The notes under the pieces were generated by a model. That model saw nothing but the letters and a program-made list of their open reading frames with translations, searched no databases and had not been told where the DNA came from. This document shows positions 52,201 to 64,000 of a DNA stretch of 64,000 nt, piece by piece. This DNA is from Onchocerca lupi. Its lineage: Eukaryota; Nematoda; Chromadorea; Rhabditida; Onchocercidae. A program made the translations under genes and the position numbers. Numbering within the stretch: the stretch's first letter is position 1; every line of letters starts with the position of its first letter. The stretch covers positions 62,001 through 126,000 of the forward strand of contig JAOVVO010000017.1 in NCBI GenBank assembly GCA_028564675.1. Direction: 5' to 3'.

Positions 52201-55200
52201 ATATATAAACGAAACATTGAAAAAAAACCAATAAAAAATATCTATATTTTTTTCTCGTTTATTATTTGGGATTGTTGAATGACTAACAAGAAAAAAAGAA
52301 AAAAAAAAACTAACAGTTAACCTTCAACTCTCCATTTCTTTGGAAAATGTTTGCATTCTTTTGGTTTTATTATTTGATTTTTTTATTTAACTTTTATTTT
52401 CCATCAAGTTATTAATGATGAAGAACTGATCTTTTAAGATCACTCCATCAATAATTTTAGATGGGAGTATTTTTCAAAGATCGATTCTTTACTACTTATT
52501 CCAATGATATGAGGGATTCAAATTTCGGCATTAATTAGAATATACAATTTTAACATATGTAATGCATTTTTCTTATTAATAACTATTTATGCATTGCTTA
52601 TCATCATTTTCAATCATTGATGATACCAATATTATCAATAAAACTAACTAACTTCAGCCTAATTACCAAATCTTTCAGGGGATTCATTGTAACTGCAATT
52701 ACCTGGGGAATTCCAACTTTTTTTTTGCCTGTCTTTGAAAGTATCAATTACTGATTTGTTAATGAAATTAAAAATTTTGACTAAAATTCTTTTATTTATC
52801 TTTTTTTCTTTTCTGTATTTCCTTTTCTTTCTTTTCCTTCCTCTCTCTTCCTCTTTTTGTCTTATATTTTATAAATTCAGTCAAATGTTGTAATGCCAGA
52901 TTAAAGATATTAAAAATTTGATGTTAAAATAAATAGCCATAGAAAATTGTCATCGTATTCTAATTGTCATTGTATCTTCCTGTTTATAGATCCTATGAGA
53001 ATAGCGAAAGTCTCCAATATTTATAAAAATTTTTTTATTTACATTAATATTATCGACTAGAAAATATTATTATTAAAACGATTGATTGATATTGTGGAAA
53101 AAATAATAAATTATCTTTAGGATACATTATGTATCATAGATTTCGATTGAAATAAATAATTTCTATTCAATTTCTATGTCATACATCTTCTTAGTATAGT
53201 TCTTGAAAAAGAAACTTTATCGCAAAGTAATATCGTCGTAATTTCTAATGAAATACGCCTACGTATGGCATTATATTATTGGAAGTGGTTGACAAATGAA
53301 TGAACGATGAAAAAATGTGAGAAAGGCCTTATTCGGAATATTCGCCATTCCTTGGTCTTAATTAAGAACGAAGTGGTGATCGATAATGAATGAGTTGTAT
53401 AAAGGATAGATTTGACATTTATTCGCATGGCCTATGCATATGCACCTATATATAAACAAGCATATAGGAAAATGTTTAACTAAAACAAATTAGAAAGACT
53501 GCTAAGTCCCAATTGGCCTAGCTTTAGGCTTTAGCAATTTTTTGCATATTTTTTGAAAAATATATTCCAAATGTGCAATTTGCAATCACTCATATGACAA
53601 AGAAAAAACAAATAATTCGTCGCCAATATGTCCCAATGAATTGTTAGATAAAGAATTTTGCTCAAATATTTTGTCGCAAGATTTTTGAAACTCTATTGAA
53701 CTTTATACTAAAGCGTACGTAACACTGAATAAGCAGGGCAAGAAATCGATCGAGAGTGGGAAAATGATACGAGAATACGGCAAAGCAAGCAATTAGTTTT
53801 GCATAAAAATCAAACTTTTTATGTGATACATTCAATGTTATATCGATCGGATAATAAGCCCAAAATGAGGAATGTAGTAATTAATATGGTAATATCCCTC
53901 GCCTCTCTTCATTTTAGCATTATTATTAGACTCATCAAATGGAAAAAATGCGAAGATATCATCCATTTTGTCACATCATTTTATGCTACAAATAATGCTT
54001 AATATTTCTCTCTAAATAATTTAAAATTTATACTAATATGAATGTTTGGTGAAAATAATTGTTGAAATTTGTCAATTATAATTACCATTGAACTCATCCT
54101 CATATTTACATAATAAGTTACTAAATGCATAATCGATTATTTAGTGATCAAAAATTTGAAATCAGTGAGATTTCAAATTGATAGATGCATAGCATATTAT
54201 AAAAAAATAATTATGAAATAGTGATCGGGAGCTTGCGGAAATTATCGTAATATTTTCTATCCAATTATTAAGAATAATTTTTTGAAAAATTTATGCACAT
54301 TCTAATTTTCATAGGATATCCTATAATTATTGTAAATATTTTCATATACTTCGAACAAAATAGTCGAAATATTTTCATAATTCAATTTCTTTGCTAATTA
54401 ACATAAACAGATGAATTTAATAAATATTTAGTTATGAATTGGGAGTGTTTATAAAGTTTCATTTTTAGTTGTTTCCAAATATTTTTGTAAGTTTTTATTC
54501 GTCTTCCGACCATTAGTTTAGTCCATTTGATTATCAATTTTTATTATCAGCAATGATGATAAATATTTTTCTTCCAAAATTTGTTTAAATTTCAAAATAT
54601 ATCTAATAAAGCAGTTTCGTTTATTTTTATACCATCGTTTTTTTTATTGTTATGACATTTAACAAAAAAATTTAATAAGATTAACATATATTTACAGATC
54701 TGCTGGTCGGATTCGTATTGGTGATCAAATTTTAGCAATCAATCAGCATCTTCTTCATTCATTATCATCAACTGAAAAATCTTATACGCAGTCTAGTCTT
54801 TCAAATGCTTTCACACGAAATGATAGCGTAATTATTTGAGAATTATTTTCAAAAATTTTTATGAATAAATTGGCAAAATATATATTTGATTTATCTAAAT
54901 TAAACTTAAGCAAATAGAACACAAAAGAAAGATGCAAAAATAAATTAATTGAGACGGGTGAAATAAACTAAATTTGAAATTGAATAATTTGTGATCAACA
55001 ATACGATACATTGTCATTTTTACTTATCCCAAATCTTATAAAAGAAAATTATACTGAATTATATTTTTATCAGTTTGATCCAATCCATTCACACTGTTAT
55101 AGAAATTTTCCTTTCTGAAAGGATCATTAAAAAGTGTAACTCTAATATTTCAACTTTTATTTTGCTTCTTGAAAAGGTTTTAGACAAAATTGCATATATT

Positions 55201-58200
55201 TCTTTGATTATCAGAATAATGTCATCTCTTTTTAAAATTATAATCCCTGAGGAGTTATCAATTCCAATTATCTCTTATTTTGTTTATAAAAGCAAATGCC
55301 GTATATCTCAAGGTCTGTTCATTAGAAAGGAATTCTGTGTTAGCATGCTGAATGAATAAATTGTCAACATTTATTCGATTTGATTTCTTTTTTTTTAAAT
55401 TTAAGTAACTTAAATCAATATCAATCCGCATAACTATACATTTTTAGGGAATTTTTGTCAGCATTAAAGATGAAAAAATTTATAATCTGAATTTCAATCA
55501 ATGATTATAACATTGCATCATAAAATAGTAAAAGAAATCGATCATATATGGAAGTTATCTGTTAAATCTAATCCGATAATTTTTTGTTTGTAAACTTTGA
55601 AAAAGTCAAATTTATTTGTCTAAAACTTTGATACAAATAGGTATTAATTTTCGAGACGAAGACTAATCACTGCCTTACCATAAATTTATACAACACAATC
55701 AAATATGTAGAAGATAATCAATCAGAAGGATAAGCAACAGTAATTTTAGCAAAAACAGAGAAAATAATCAAAGTCATCACTTTTGTTAAATTGCAAAAAT
55801 TCAGGAAACTATTGGGAACAGAAGATTAAAGCAAAGAAAAAGAGAAAGAAGATCGACAACTGCGTCGGATTTAGTCTTGGCTCAAAGAGATTATGATATT
55901 TGTGAAGTACCTAGCCAAATAACCATATGGAAATCTGATATTAAGAAAGTTGCAGCGGTGTCATGGTCATCATTACCATCATCATCGTCATCCTTATCAT
56001 CATCTGCTTTTCCGACATTAGTTGATCGTTACGAAAATCTCATTGAAAATATTGGCGACGAAGGAACGTGTAAAGAATCAGAAAATTCTGCATCGATTAT
56101 TGTCACATTATTGCGTCACTCACCGCATATGGTCGTATGTTTTAGTTTTACTGCTTCTACGTGTTATTGCTGCAAAAATTTACACAGAATTACTAAATAA
56201 ATTTTCTCACTTTCGTTATATGTTTTGCATCTTAATTTCTATTATTGTATAATAACAGAATATGTCATTCGATGAATTGAAATGAGATGAGAAATATGAG
56301 ATTTCTTTAAAAAAATTGGAATTTTGATAGAATTTTAAATTGATGAAATAGTTTTCTTTTCCAAGTAAATAATTCAAAGTAATTATTAATTGATTTGAGT
56401 CCAATAATTGGTTTTTTTGAATTTAAATAAGTCTAAGAAATTAATTATGAACTAACGTATTTGCTCATCGCTTATTTAATAATAATTTCATTTATTAAAC
56501 TTTGATTTATATAATCATTAAAGCAAATTTCTTCTCTTTTTTTTTTTTAACATGGATAGTCTGAAATGTTAAATAAATAATTCCAAATAGTGTTATTGTT
56601 AATAATATCTTTGCGAAAAGTTAGAAATTGTTTGGCAAATTTTCAAATTGAAAGTTTCATATTCCAGTTGACAAGTGACCCAAATGCCTTTGAAAAGCCT
56701 TCGAAATTAAATTATGACAAGTTTTAACATATTGCAGCTGCGAAGTGATTGGACTCAAGTGGAAATCATTCATCTTCCAAATATTCCAGGTGTTGGATTA
56801 GGTTTTAGTATTGTTGGTAGTACTTCAAGTGGTGTCATTGTTAAAACGATTCTACCTGGAAGTGTTGCTGCCAAGGTTTGATTATGAAGATAAAAATACA
56901 GAAATTTTTGGTACCACAATTAATGCAACGGAGTAAATTTAAATTATCAGTACAATATTACTAAATATATCCTTCAATTAATTAATTATATTATTCTAAT
57001 ACCTCGAACTAATAGTTCTATTCAACTCTGATACATTCTAAAACATTCAGCGGATAAATTACAATAATGATGACTAAAATATTCATAATATCATGTTATG
57101 TAATCTTTTTTTTTTAATTATCATAAAATTTATTTAAAATTTTGAAATTTTTTCGGAACAACTTTTAAATTACAATCAAGGGATCGAAATTAAATATAAT
57201 GAAGCTGAAAATTTTTCTAAAATCATGTTTTTAATTCATGATTCGAAGAGTAGTAACATATTTTCTCATGCTTTTTTTTCCTCTTTTTCTGTGAAGAAAA
57301 AAAAAACCAAAACATAAAAATGTTTGCTTATGTAAAGTTTTTTTTATTTTTCTTCTCTTTCTGTTTATAAAATATTTTCAATAATTTTGCGGTACCTCGT
57401 CTTTTCTAAAACATAAATATTTCTTAAAAATGCCATCCTTTATCATTCAAAATATAAAAATCTCTGTTGAAGTAAGGTTTTTTGTAACAATAACACTAAA
57501 TGATTACAAAAAATGAAGGTAAAAATAAATGAATAATCATAAAATACGAATAAATGCTACTCATATCGCCTAATATTTTGTTTTCATAAAATTTTTATTC
57601 TAACTTTTTTTTTTAAAATTTTTTCATGATCATTCAATTTGAATTAATTCAATTTTGTTGTCTTTTTCAGGATAAACGCTTATGTCCAGGTGATCATATA
57701 TTGAAAATTCGTGGAATCAGTGTTCATGGAATGAATCCTCAACAAATAGCCATGTTACTTAGGCGACAGGATGTGATGGTTGAATTAGTAGTCGGAAGGC
57801 CTGCACTTTATTCTGATAGGTCTAAAGATTCAGAAAGTAAGAATTTTTTATTAAGAATTAAAGAAAAATTTTGTTTTTTAAATTTCGAAATGCTATTGAT
57901 TAATATTGATAAACTCTTTTTTTTTCTCTCTCTCTTTTCAATAATATCACTCTTCCATTCTTTGTTATTTTTTTTTTTTTAAATCGAATAAGTCACGAAA
58001 AAATAAGTCATTGCTTCTTTTATTTATTTAATTAAAAATTTTCCACTTCTCTAACTTTTCAGAATTTTACTCCCTTCTTCTCTCCCTCTCAATTAAAGAC
58101 AATCCTACTATTAATAACAAAAACAATTAACAAATGTTGGATTTTTTCTTTTTTTTTCTTTCATTAACTAAGCAATTTCATAGTAAATTCATTCCTGTCA

Positions 58201-61200
58201 TCACACAATTTATACTTCTCATTAAATTACCGCCTGCCCCAATGCATTAAAATAAAGAAATTATTAATTGTTTTTTTCACTTCTTTTTGCAGACCAAATA
58301 ATAGAGTAATATTCAATTAGACACTACTCAACAATTGACATTATATATTACCCAAGTTTATTTTCCTGCTATGACAAAAACTTTTCCACAGTCTTTATTG
58401 GATCAAGCTGATTTTTTAACCATCCATTTTGCTTTGAATGATTTGTGTATATGTCATCCATTTATGTGTTTAGCTTGAAATAATTTTTTTTTTTCAGAAA
58501 AACAAAATTTGAAATAATGTGTAGTTTTCATTCGACAAATATTATTGCATGCATTTCTTGCTAATAAAATTCAAATCTTAAGCAAGTATCCTTCTTTTTG
58601 GAGTAACAAATATCTTCAAATTTTAATTAATATTTTACTATTTATTACAATTCTAATTCACGCAATTTTTTCAATATTACAAATGTTCTTTTTTCTTAGA
58701 CGTTTTTATCGTCAGCCTTTGCCTTTCTTTCTCTTATTTTGAAATTTCATTGTCACAGTTTTGAAGTATTCATTTTAGATTTGAATTTGACAAATCATCC
58801 GCAAATTGCCATATTTCTTGAAGTATACTTCAGTTTTTGATTCATTTAATATTATACTTGTGGTGAAGATATTGAACAATGCTAAAAATTAAATAATTTC
58901 GGTTTTAAAATCTCGAAGAAATCGAAAATCTTAACTAATAATAAATAAATATTATTTGGATTCAAACTATAAAAAGTATGAAAAAAACTATCAAAAGAAA
59001 TGTTTTATGATAAGAGAGACCAATAATAGGTCATAAATACTTGGAAAAATTATTGTTTGATTATTCTCAACAGTTTTTAAATTTAAGTTAATTTTTGAAA
59101 TTTAAATAATATTTATTCATGAAACTGTAATATTTGAACTAATAACGTTTATAAGTTATGCTTTATAATGGACGGGAATAATAAGATAAATTTAAAAGAT
59201 TTTATGTCAAGAGCAACTATCAGAGAATTCCCAAGTAAATTGATCGCTAGGTTATTCTTTCCTTCGTCGCTCGTAAAGATCGTATGGAACAGCAACTGAA
59301 TTGTCGACCTGCTGCTATTGCTGTGTCGCTATGAAAATTTATCCCGAGAAAACAACGTAATAACTTAGTTTATTATTTTGGGATGAATTCATCTTACTTT
59401 TCCCAATTCATTATATCACTTCATTATCTTTAGTGAAGTTAGTATTATTAACATTGTGATCATTTTATTATTATCATCATTTATTATTATCAATAACATT
59501 TCTGCAATAAAAGTTGATAAAATTTTTGAAATAGCAAAAACGTTTTTTTTTTTTTTTTTTGTTCTTGTTATTTCACATTGTTCATTTTGGATATTATTGG
59601 AAAAAATTTTTCGCCTTTTTTTTTTTTTTCATATGATATAATGAAAATTCAGGAAATGAATTACCAAAATGTTATTATTGACGAACAATAAAAATTTTTT
59701 ATCTTTACTTTTTTTTAGTTGGCACATTTATAAGTATTATAAATATTGTAATCTTTTACAGCTATTTATTTATTTTTTTATTTTAAGATTTATTTAAAAT
59801 TTTGGAAAATTTGGTATTATTCAATGAATGATTGGCTTAATTGCCAAATCTGTATGTTATTGATATTTCTATTGGTATAATTGAATTTAAAAGTAGGATG
59901 AACAAAATGTGATGAAAAAGTTTTTTTTTTTTTTTCAGATATCTTTTTTAAGACTATATAATTAAGAAACTGAAGTTCAACGAATTAGATCGAACTGTTT
60001 TATCATATTTTAAATCGATAATTTGAAGTAAAATAATCTGTTTCATAATGCTTTTTATTCTTTTAGCCCTATGCAACTTTTGATTTTTTATAGCAAACCC
60101 TTCAGTATGTCTATCTGAAATTTTCTAAAATTTATTCTTATTAGATTCCATTTTTAAATTTTTTCATTCGTTTGCTTCTTCTTGTTCACAAATGAATTCA
60201 TTCTTATGCTTTAGGCAGGTTTCGAAATTCCAAATTTAATTTACTAAAGGAGAGCAGAGCCCTCAGTGGAATTGTCATTTCGATTTGCCTTTCGTAAATA
60301 TCGATTTTTTAGTGGTAGCGTTTGGTCTAAACAATTTTTCTCGACATAGTTGTAAATTCAGTCCATGACAGTTTGTCGGAAATACTAGATTCATTAAATT
60401 TGTAGAAAAAAAAAATAATTTTTTCTGCAAATTAGAAAAAAAATTTCACACTTTTACTATTTTTTCTCACTTTTATCACTTCTGTTTTTTTTTTTACATT
60501 TATTTGAATTTTATTCATTCCTTTAAATTATTATCATTTCTTTTAAAGAAAGAATAAAATTTTGCTTTCGAAACAAATTGCAGTAAATTAAATGAAAAAA
60601 GTTTGTTTCGTATGAAAATAATTTCTTGAAATATGCTGAAATATTTGAGAAATCTGAAATTGAATGCAGGTAAAATTGCAAATAGGATAGAAATGAAAAA
60701 TCTTAACGTTCATCTTTTAATTTAAAATACCAAGCAATATGTCGCATATGAAAGCTTTGTTTATCGTAATTTGTAAAACTTTGCAGACATGGATTATGAT
60801 GCAACTATGATACAACACTTATTTTTCATAATTTTTCCAGGTTGTTGGATGATGCCAACACGTGATGTTTTGTGTCGAGAAAGTTTTGATGAAGAAATTC
60901 GGAAGCATACCGTTTTGATGCCCGGTGGAAGTAGTTTGTTAGATGTTGAAGGTTGCGAAAATTTAAATAACAATAAAATTAATGAAAATAACAGTGATGA
61001 TGATAGAGCAACAACGATAAACAAATCTATCAGTATTTCTGCTGAGGATCCTGGTCCATCACAAACAGTTTCTGCTGTCATCGAACTGACAGATTCAGGT
61101 CAAATGCCAAATGATGGAACAGAATCGAAAAACAGCGAAGGTATCTATGAAAATTCAGTCAAATGATAGTGATATAGGTGATAATTTACAATTAGATATT

Positions 61201-64000
61201 TTCACATTACAGATTAATAATAATCAAATCACTCTCAGTTTGAAATGTTTGAAATTAATTAATAAACTTGAGTCGGTATTACCATGATTGGTTCATGGTC
61301 CTTCAAATAAACATATTCTTAAAAATATATATATATAGAAAGAGAAAGAGATTTATATGCCTAATTAATATCATTCTCAACAATGGACGAATCGTGCCAC
61401 TAATTAAAGTATCAAAGTAAACTATACAATGTCCGATTTTAATAAATTTTCTTTTTTTTTTTTTTTTTTAAATTGATTCGTGAAATTAGATAGACTGTTA
61501 TATGGTTTCAGTTGGTAGTATTCTCAATTCCATTTCATTTAATTTTCCAATTTTTGGTGATATGAAGTTATTCCGAATTTTATTTTAATTCAATTTAATC
61601 AAAAATCTTTTTGATTTATTTAGATTTAGTTTTTTTTTTTTTTGCTTATAATTTTATATCGAATAATTTATACCCTTAATACAATTTGAATGAAAGAAAT
61701 GAATTGACTTTATAATATTTCTTTTCATCTTATTTTCAAATTTTTAATTTCGTAATACGTTTTCAATTATTCTTAAAATATTTCTATAATTTTTAGTTTT
61801 TTATTACTATCTTTTGCTTGATAAGCTAAAAAAAAAAAAAAAAAAAAAAACTAAGAAAAAATCCGCTAACATAACAATCTAGAAAAGCTGTCATTACCAT
61901 TTTTCCAAACTTTCTGAACATCCAACCCTTATGCGATAATCTATTCTTTTATTGCTTATTGTCATCATCCAATGTAAGACGTAAATTTTAAAAAATTTTT
62001 CATGAATGTGCTCAACAAAACAAGATGAATCCATTCCAAAAGTGCCTTCAAAAACGATTGCTTCAGAAACACGCAGTACTCGATCAGTTCGAGAACTTCA
62101 AGAAATGGTTTATAACTTTAATATTTAAATATTTTGAAAGTTTGGAATATTTTTGGTACTTTTAAATGACAATTTTTTCTTTTTTCTTTTTAGTTGCTGA
62201 TTCATTGCTGATTATTATTATTATTATCATTATTAATGTCCATAATTGATCTTCTCAATTTTATTGCCAATTAGTCGATGAAACAATGAGCACCATTATG
62301 TTAAGAAGAAATTTTATTATAATTGAATGTTTTGAATTTTTGAAATTTTTGTTTATTTTTAGCAAATATATTTTAAATGCTTAGGCGTTAACAATATTTG
62401 TTCGTGAAAATTGGATTCCTCACAAGTATGAAACAATTGAAGTTGAATTATGCCGTGATCCTGTTCTCGGACTTGGAATTACAATTGCTGGTTATGTTCA
62501 TAAGAAAGGTTTGTTCAATTTTAATGTTAATGAAATACCCCCTTTTTTTTATCTTTATTTTTTTTTTTTTGATTCTCAAACAATAGCTTTTAATTATTCG
62601 CAAGTTCATTTTTTCTCTTTTTCTTTTTTTTTTTTTTTTTTGATTGCTTTTCAGTTATACTTTATCTAATATAAAATTTTTGAAATTTTATTGAAATTAC
62701 TAAATAAAATAAAAAAAAAACGAATAAATTAAAGAAATTTAGCACTCTTTACTTGATTATATATCATTTATTGAATTTAAATAAAATTAGGTCAAAAATT
62801 CAAGTCTAATTAGAAAACAGGCTATGAATTCTTTTCCAATAATTAAGTCTAATGTATTTGAAGCTTAATTGTAAGATATAAATAAAATGCAAAAATTTTA
62901 AAAATAAATTATGACTTAAATTGTTAGATAATCAAAATTATTATGCACAATTAAGACATTTCTATTAATAAATTGCAAAGAAAATTAGAAAATTAGTTGT
63001 TTATAATCCTTCAAAACAAAATTAAAATGATATTAATGTAATGAAATTTATTGAATGTCTCGATTTCAGTTCCTCAAATAGATTTCAAAAATCTTTTTTC
63101 CATTAACAATTACAATAATTTCATTTATCAATGTATATAGATCATTGTTCTTGTTCTAATTTATAGAAATGAACTAATTAGCATCAAAGATTATTTTTTG
63201 ATAATAATGTGAAATATGAAACTTTATAATAAGCATTATAATCCATTATTTTTTATGATTCAATTCTTGGTCTTTCTAACAAAATGTAAAAGATAATGAC
63301 ATCAAATGGGTAAATTGATAGGCTCATTTCTTAAAAAAATAAGCAAAGCTGAAATTTATAATAAAAGAGAAGAAAAAAACTAGCCAATATTGAGTTAGGC
63401 CCTTCAAAAGAGGACAGCAGTTGTTGTGTCTAGCCTAGGCCTATAAAAATGGTGCCAGGATGAATGTTTATTTGTCCTTAAGAAAAGCCTACCATCAGTA
63501 TCATTGTGTTCGCTTTACATCACAATTCATCAACTTTCAAGAACATCAATTTCTCTCTAAAATGATTGCATCTTTAATTTCAGGAAACTTACCTGAGGAT
63601 ATGGTAAGTTTTCTGAAATCCTATTTAAATTATACTTTGAATTCTATGAATTATCTGAAGCATTTCATCTTTAATATTGTCACTTTTCAAAAAGCCTACA
63701 ATTATTTGAAATTTTTTTTGATTTCAGATTACAACAAAAAAAAAAAATCGTTCAAAAAATTTGGATAAGATTATTGATTTCTAAATCATGATAATTTTGT
63801 AGCAATTATTCGATTTCTAAATTTTTGTTGAATTTTGAAATAATTTTCAAATTTTGAAGCACTTCTTAATTATAATAATCAAATTTAGTATCAAATTTTT
63901 CTAATTCAAGAAAAAAAAAATTCTTTTCTAGACTGTTTTCTATGTATATATAGCATGATTTAATTGATATCAAATTTAATACTAAAATTCTTAATATAAT
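46256..64000 (+). CDS. mpz-1: L27 and multi-PDZ scaffold protein, MUPP1/PATJ (MPZ-1) family; 5' and 3' ends not in view
   Basis: Polarity and junction scaffold. Visible exons, in phase: 46256-46389, 47985-48081, 48270-48358, 48687-48796, 54698-54827, 55805-56134, 56738-56875, 57671-57836, 60841-61140, 62025-62107, 62385-62508 and 63584-63603. Exon 1 is an L27 domain (VWQLLQELRQRENNELVRED ... LKRVLHNLIFEQSNYK). Exons 4-5 give an atypical PDZ1 (KRLIIIGPED, then AGRIRIGDQILAINQHLL). Exons 7-8 give a clear PDZ2: GVGLGFSIVGSTSSGVIVKT, PGDHILKIRGISVHGM, ending VMVELVVGRPA. Exon 11 starts PDZ3 (ETIEVELCRDPVLGLGITIA, GYVHKK). The PDZ2 'GVIVKTILPG...GDHILKI' and PDZ3 'GLGITIAGY' pattern is that of MUPP1/PATJ PDZ2 and PDZ3, so order and identity agree. 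Exon 6 has Ser-rich and basic linkers. An alternative acceptor at 60786 would lengthen exon 9. The acceptor before 62025 (ACAAG) is weak but keeps phase. PDZ3 onward lies beyond the window. Confidence 0.85.
49486..49666 (+). pseudogene. map: Methionine aminopeptidase (type I, bacterial-like) N-terminal fragment, possible Wolbachia-derived insertion
   Basis: An open frame encodes SALDFTVPYVKIGITTNELN, then DLCHDFITKAGAIPAPLNHK and GYPK. This aligns with the N-terminal part of type I methionine aminopeptidase, the PYVKPGVTT-x-EL-(N/D)-x-(L/I)-C and G(Y/F)PKS region. The wording (TTNELNDLCHDFI, GAIPAPLN-KGYPK) is that of Rickettsiales enzymes as I remember them, not of animal cytosolic or mitochondrial forms. 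The match ends abruptly after GYPK and the frame closes at 49681, before any of the metal-binding Asp/His/Glu residues, so it cannot be an active enzyme. No splice signals suggest that it is a host exon. It lies in an intron of the PDZ gene on the same strand. Source assignment is inference. Confidence 0.7.
50537..50850 (+). mobile_element. Helitron-related non-coding block with two hairpins
   Basis: A GC-richer stretch in an AT desert. CCCATAG (543-549 past 50000) pairs with CTATGGG (50573-50579), and GGAGCC (50578-50583) with GGCTCC (50598-50603). The word CAGCTAATCTAT flanks the second stem on both sides (near 50565 and 50604). It is followed by TCTATCTAAATAAAAATG and GTTCGTTTGTTT. Further right, the words TTTGAAATTTTGA, TGCATTCA and CGCATGTTTTTATATA (about 50734-50785) occur in the same order at about 24371-24420, next to the Helitron helicase remnant. 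This ties the block to that element family. No coding part is present. Confidence 0.55.
51050..51190. repeat. ATT-rich simple repeat followed by (AG)n
   Basis: About 115 bp of TTATTATT words, then a short poly-A and AGAGAGAGAG run ending where a plus-strand open frame (51190) begins; that frame crosses the palindrome and has no recognisable product. Confidence 0.75.
51234..51300. repeat. 67-bp near-perfect palindrome with CCACGCCCC arms
   Basis: Two 33-nt arms (51234-51266 and 51268-51300) are reverse complements at 32 of 33 positions around a single C at 51267. The one mismatch would be a G-U pair in RNA. The arms contain CCACGCCCCA / GGGGCGTGG, unusually GC-rich for this window. A further GGGCGTGACGTG follows at 51300. 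Confidence 0.9.
52067..52210. repeat. 73-bp tandem duplication
   Basis: A unit starting TTTGGTGATTTTGTAATTC is present twice in a row with period 73 (second copy from 52140). The copies differ at a handful of positions (for example CGAACATCAAA versus CGGACATTTAA), so the duplication is fairly young. Confidence 0.9.

Larger units (their letters stand above)
48797..54697 (+). other. 5.9-kb intron of the PDZ scaffold gene carrying foreign and repeated sequence
   Basis: Bounded by GTAAGT (48797) and TTTACAG (54697). It contains a bacterial-like methionine aminopeptidase fragment, a Helitron-related block with hairpins, ATT-rich simple repeats (about 51050-51165), an AG dinucleotide run, a 67-bp palindrome and a 73-bp tandem duplication. 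A further PDZ1 exon could hide here, since the PDZ1 segment lacks a normal beta-C to alpha-A portion, but none was recognised. Confidence 0.7.

Noticed and set aside
60787..60840. Longer form of PDZ-gene exon 9 using the acceptor at 60786
   Set aside because: Phase fits, but the added residues are hydrophobic and unlike the linker, and the acceptor at 60840 (TTTTTCCAG) is much stronger. It is kept only as an alternative.
1..64000. CRISPR arrays, rRNA genes, bacterial operons and obvious tRNA genes
   Set aside because: None was seen. The genes have spliceosomal introns and the sequence is eukaryotic; tRNAs were looked for only by eye, so a small one could have been missed.

Overview
The window is nuclear DNA of a nematode. 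It is very AT-rich, with countless homopolymer A/T tracts and low gene density. Genes are split into many short exons with GT donors and TTTCAG-type acceptors. Protein families, intron style and a Wolbachia/Rickettsiales-like gene fragment point to a filarial (onchocercid) species. That placement is inference from composition and gene content; I cannot name the species.

Layout. (1) 113-3442, minus: a GILT-like thiol reductase, all exons but the signal-peptide exon. (2) 8535-13999, minus: a gamma-tubulin complex component (GCP/Spc97-98 family), 13 exons that join in frame from ATG to stop. (3) 15035-21767, plus: a complete 18-exon mitofusin (fzo-1) with every splice phase consistent, 791 codons plus stop. 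Genes 2 and 3 are head to head with about 1 kb between their start codons. (4) 22-27 kb: sparse, with one unexplained ORF and a decayed Helitron replicase/helicase fragment (about 24.37-25.43 kb). (5) 27111-34742, minus: a complete six-exon arrestin-domain protein, 441 codons plus stop, with a glutamine tract in its tail. (6) 37027-38451: a small retroelement insertion with two about 415-bp BEL/Pao-type LTRs in INVERTED orientation, TG...CA ends and a 5-bp target duplication, enclosing only the start of gag. (7) 46256 to beyond the right end, plus: an L27 plus multi-PDZ scaffold of the MUPP1/PATJ (mpz-1) family. Twelve exons are visible, carrying L27, an atypical PDZ1, PDZ2 and the start of PDZ3; the 5' end and most PDZ domains lie outside what I can place.

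A 5.9-kb intron of the PDZ gene (48797-54697) holds several foreign-looking items: a fragment of bacterial methionine aminopeptidase resembling the Rickettsiales form, a Helitron-related block with two hairpins, a 67-bp near-perfect palindrome, and a 73-bp tandem duplication.

The host genes are housekeeping or cell-biological (lysosomal redox, microtubule nucleation, mitochondrial fusion, receptor trafficking, polarity scaffolding) and do not form one pathway. Exon boundaries were read by eye from splice signals and phase continuity and were not tested with transcripts.
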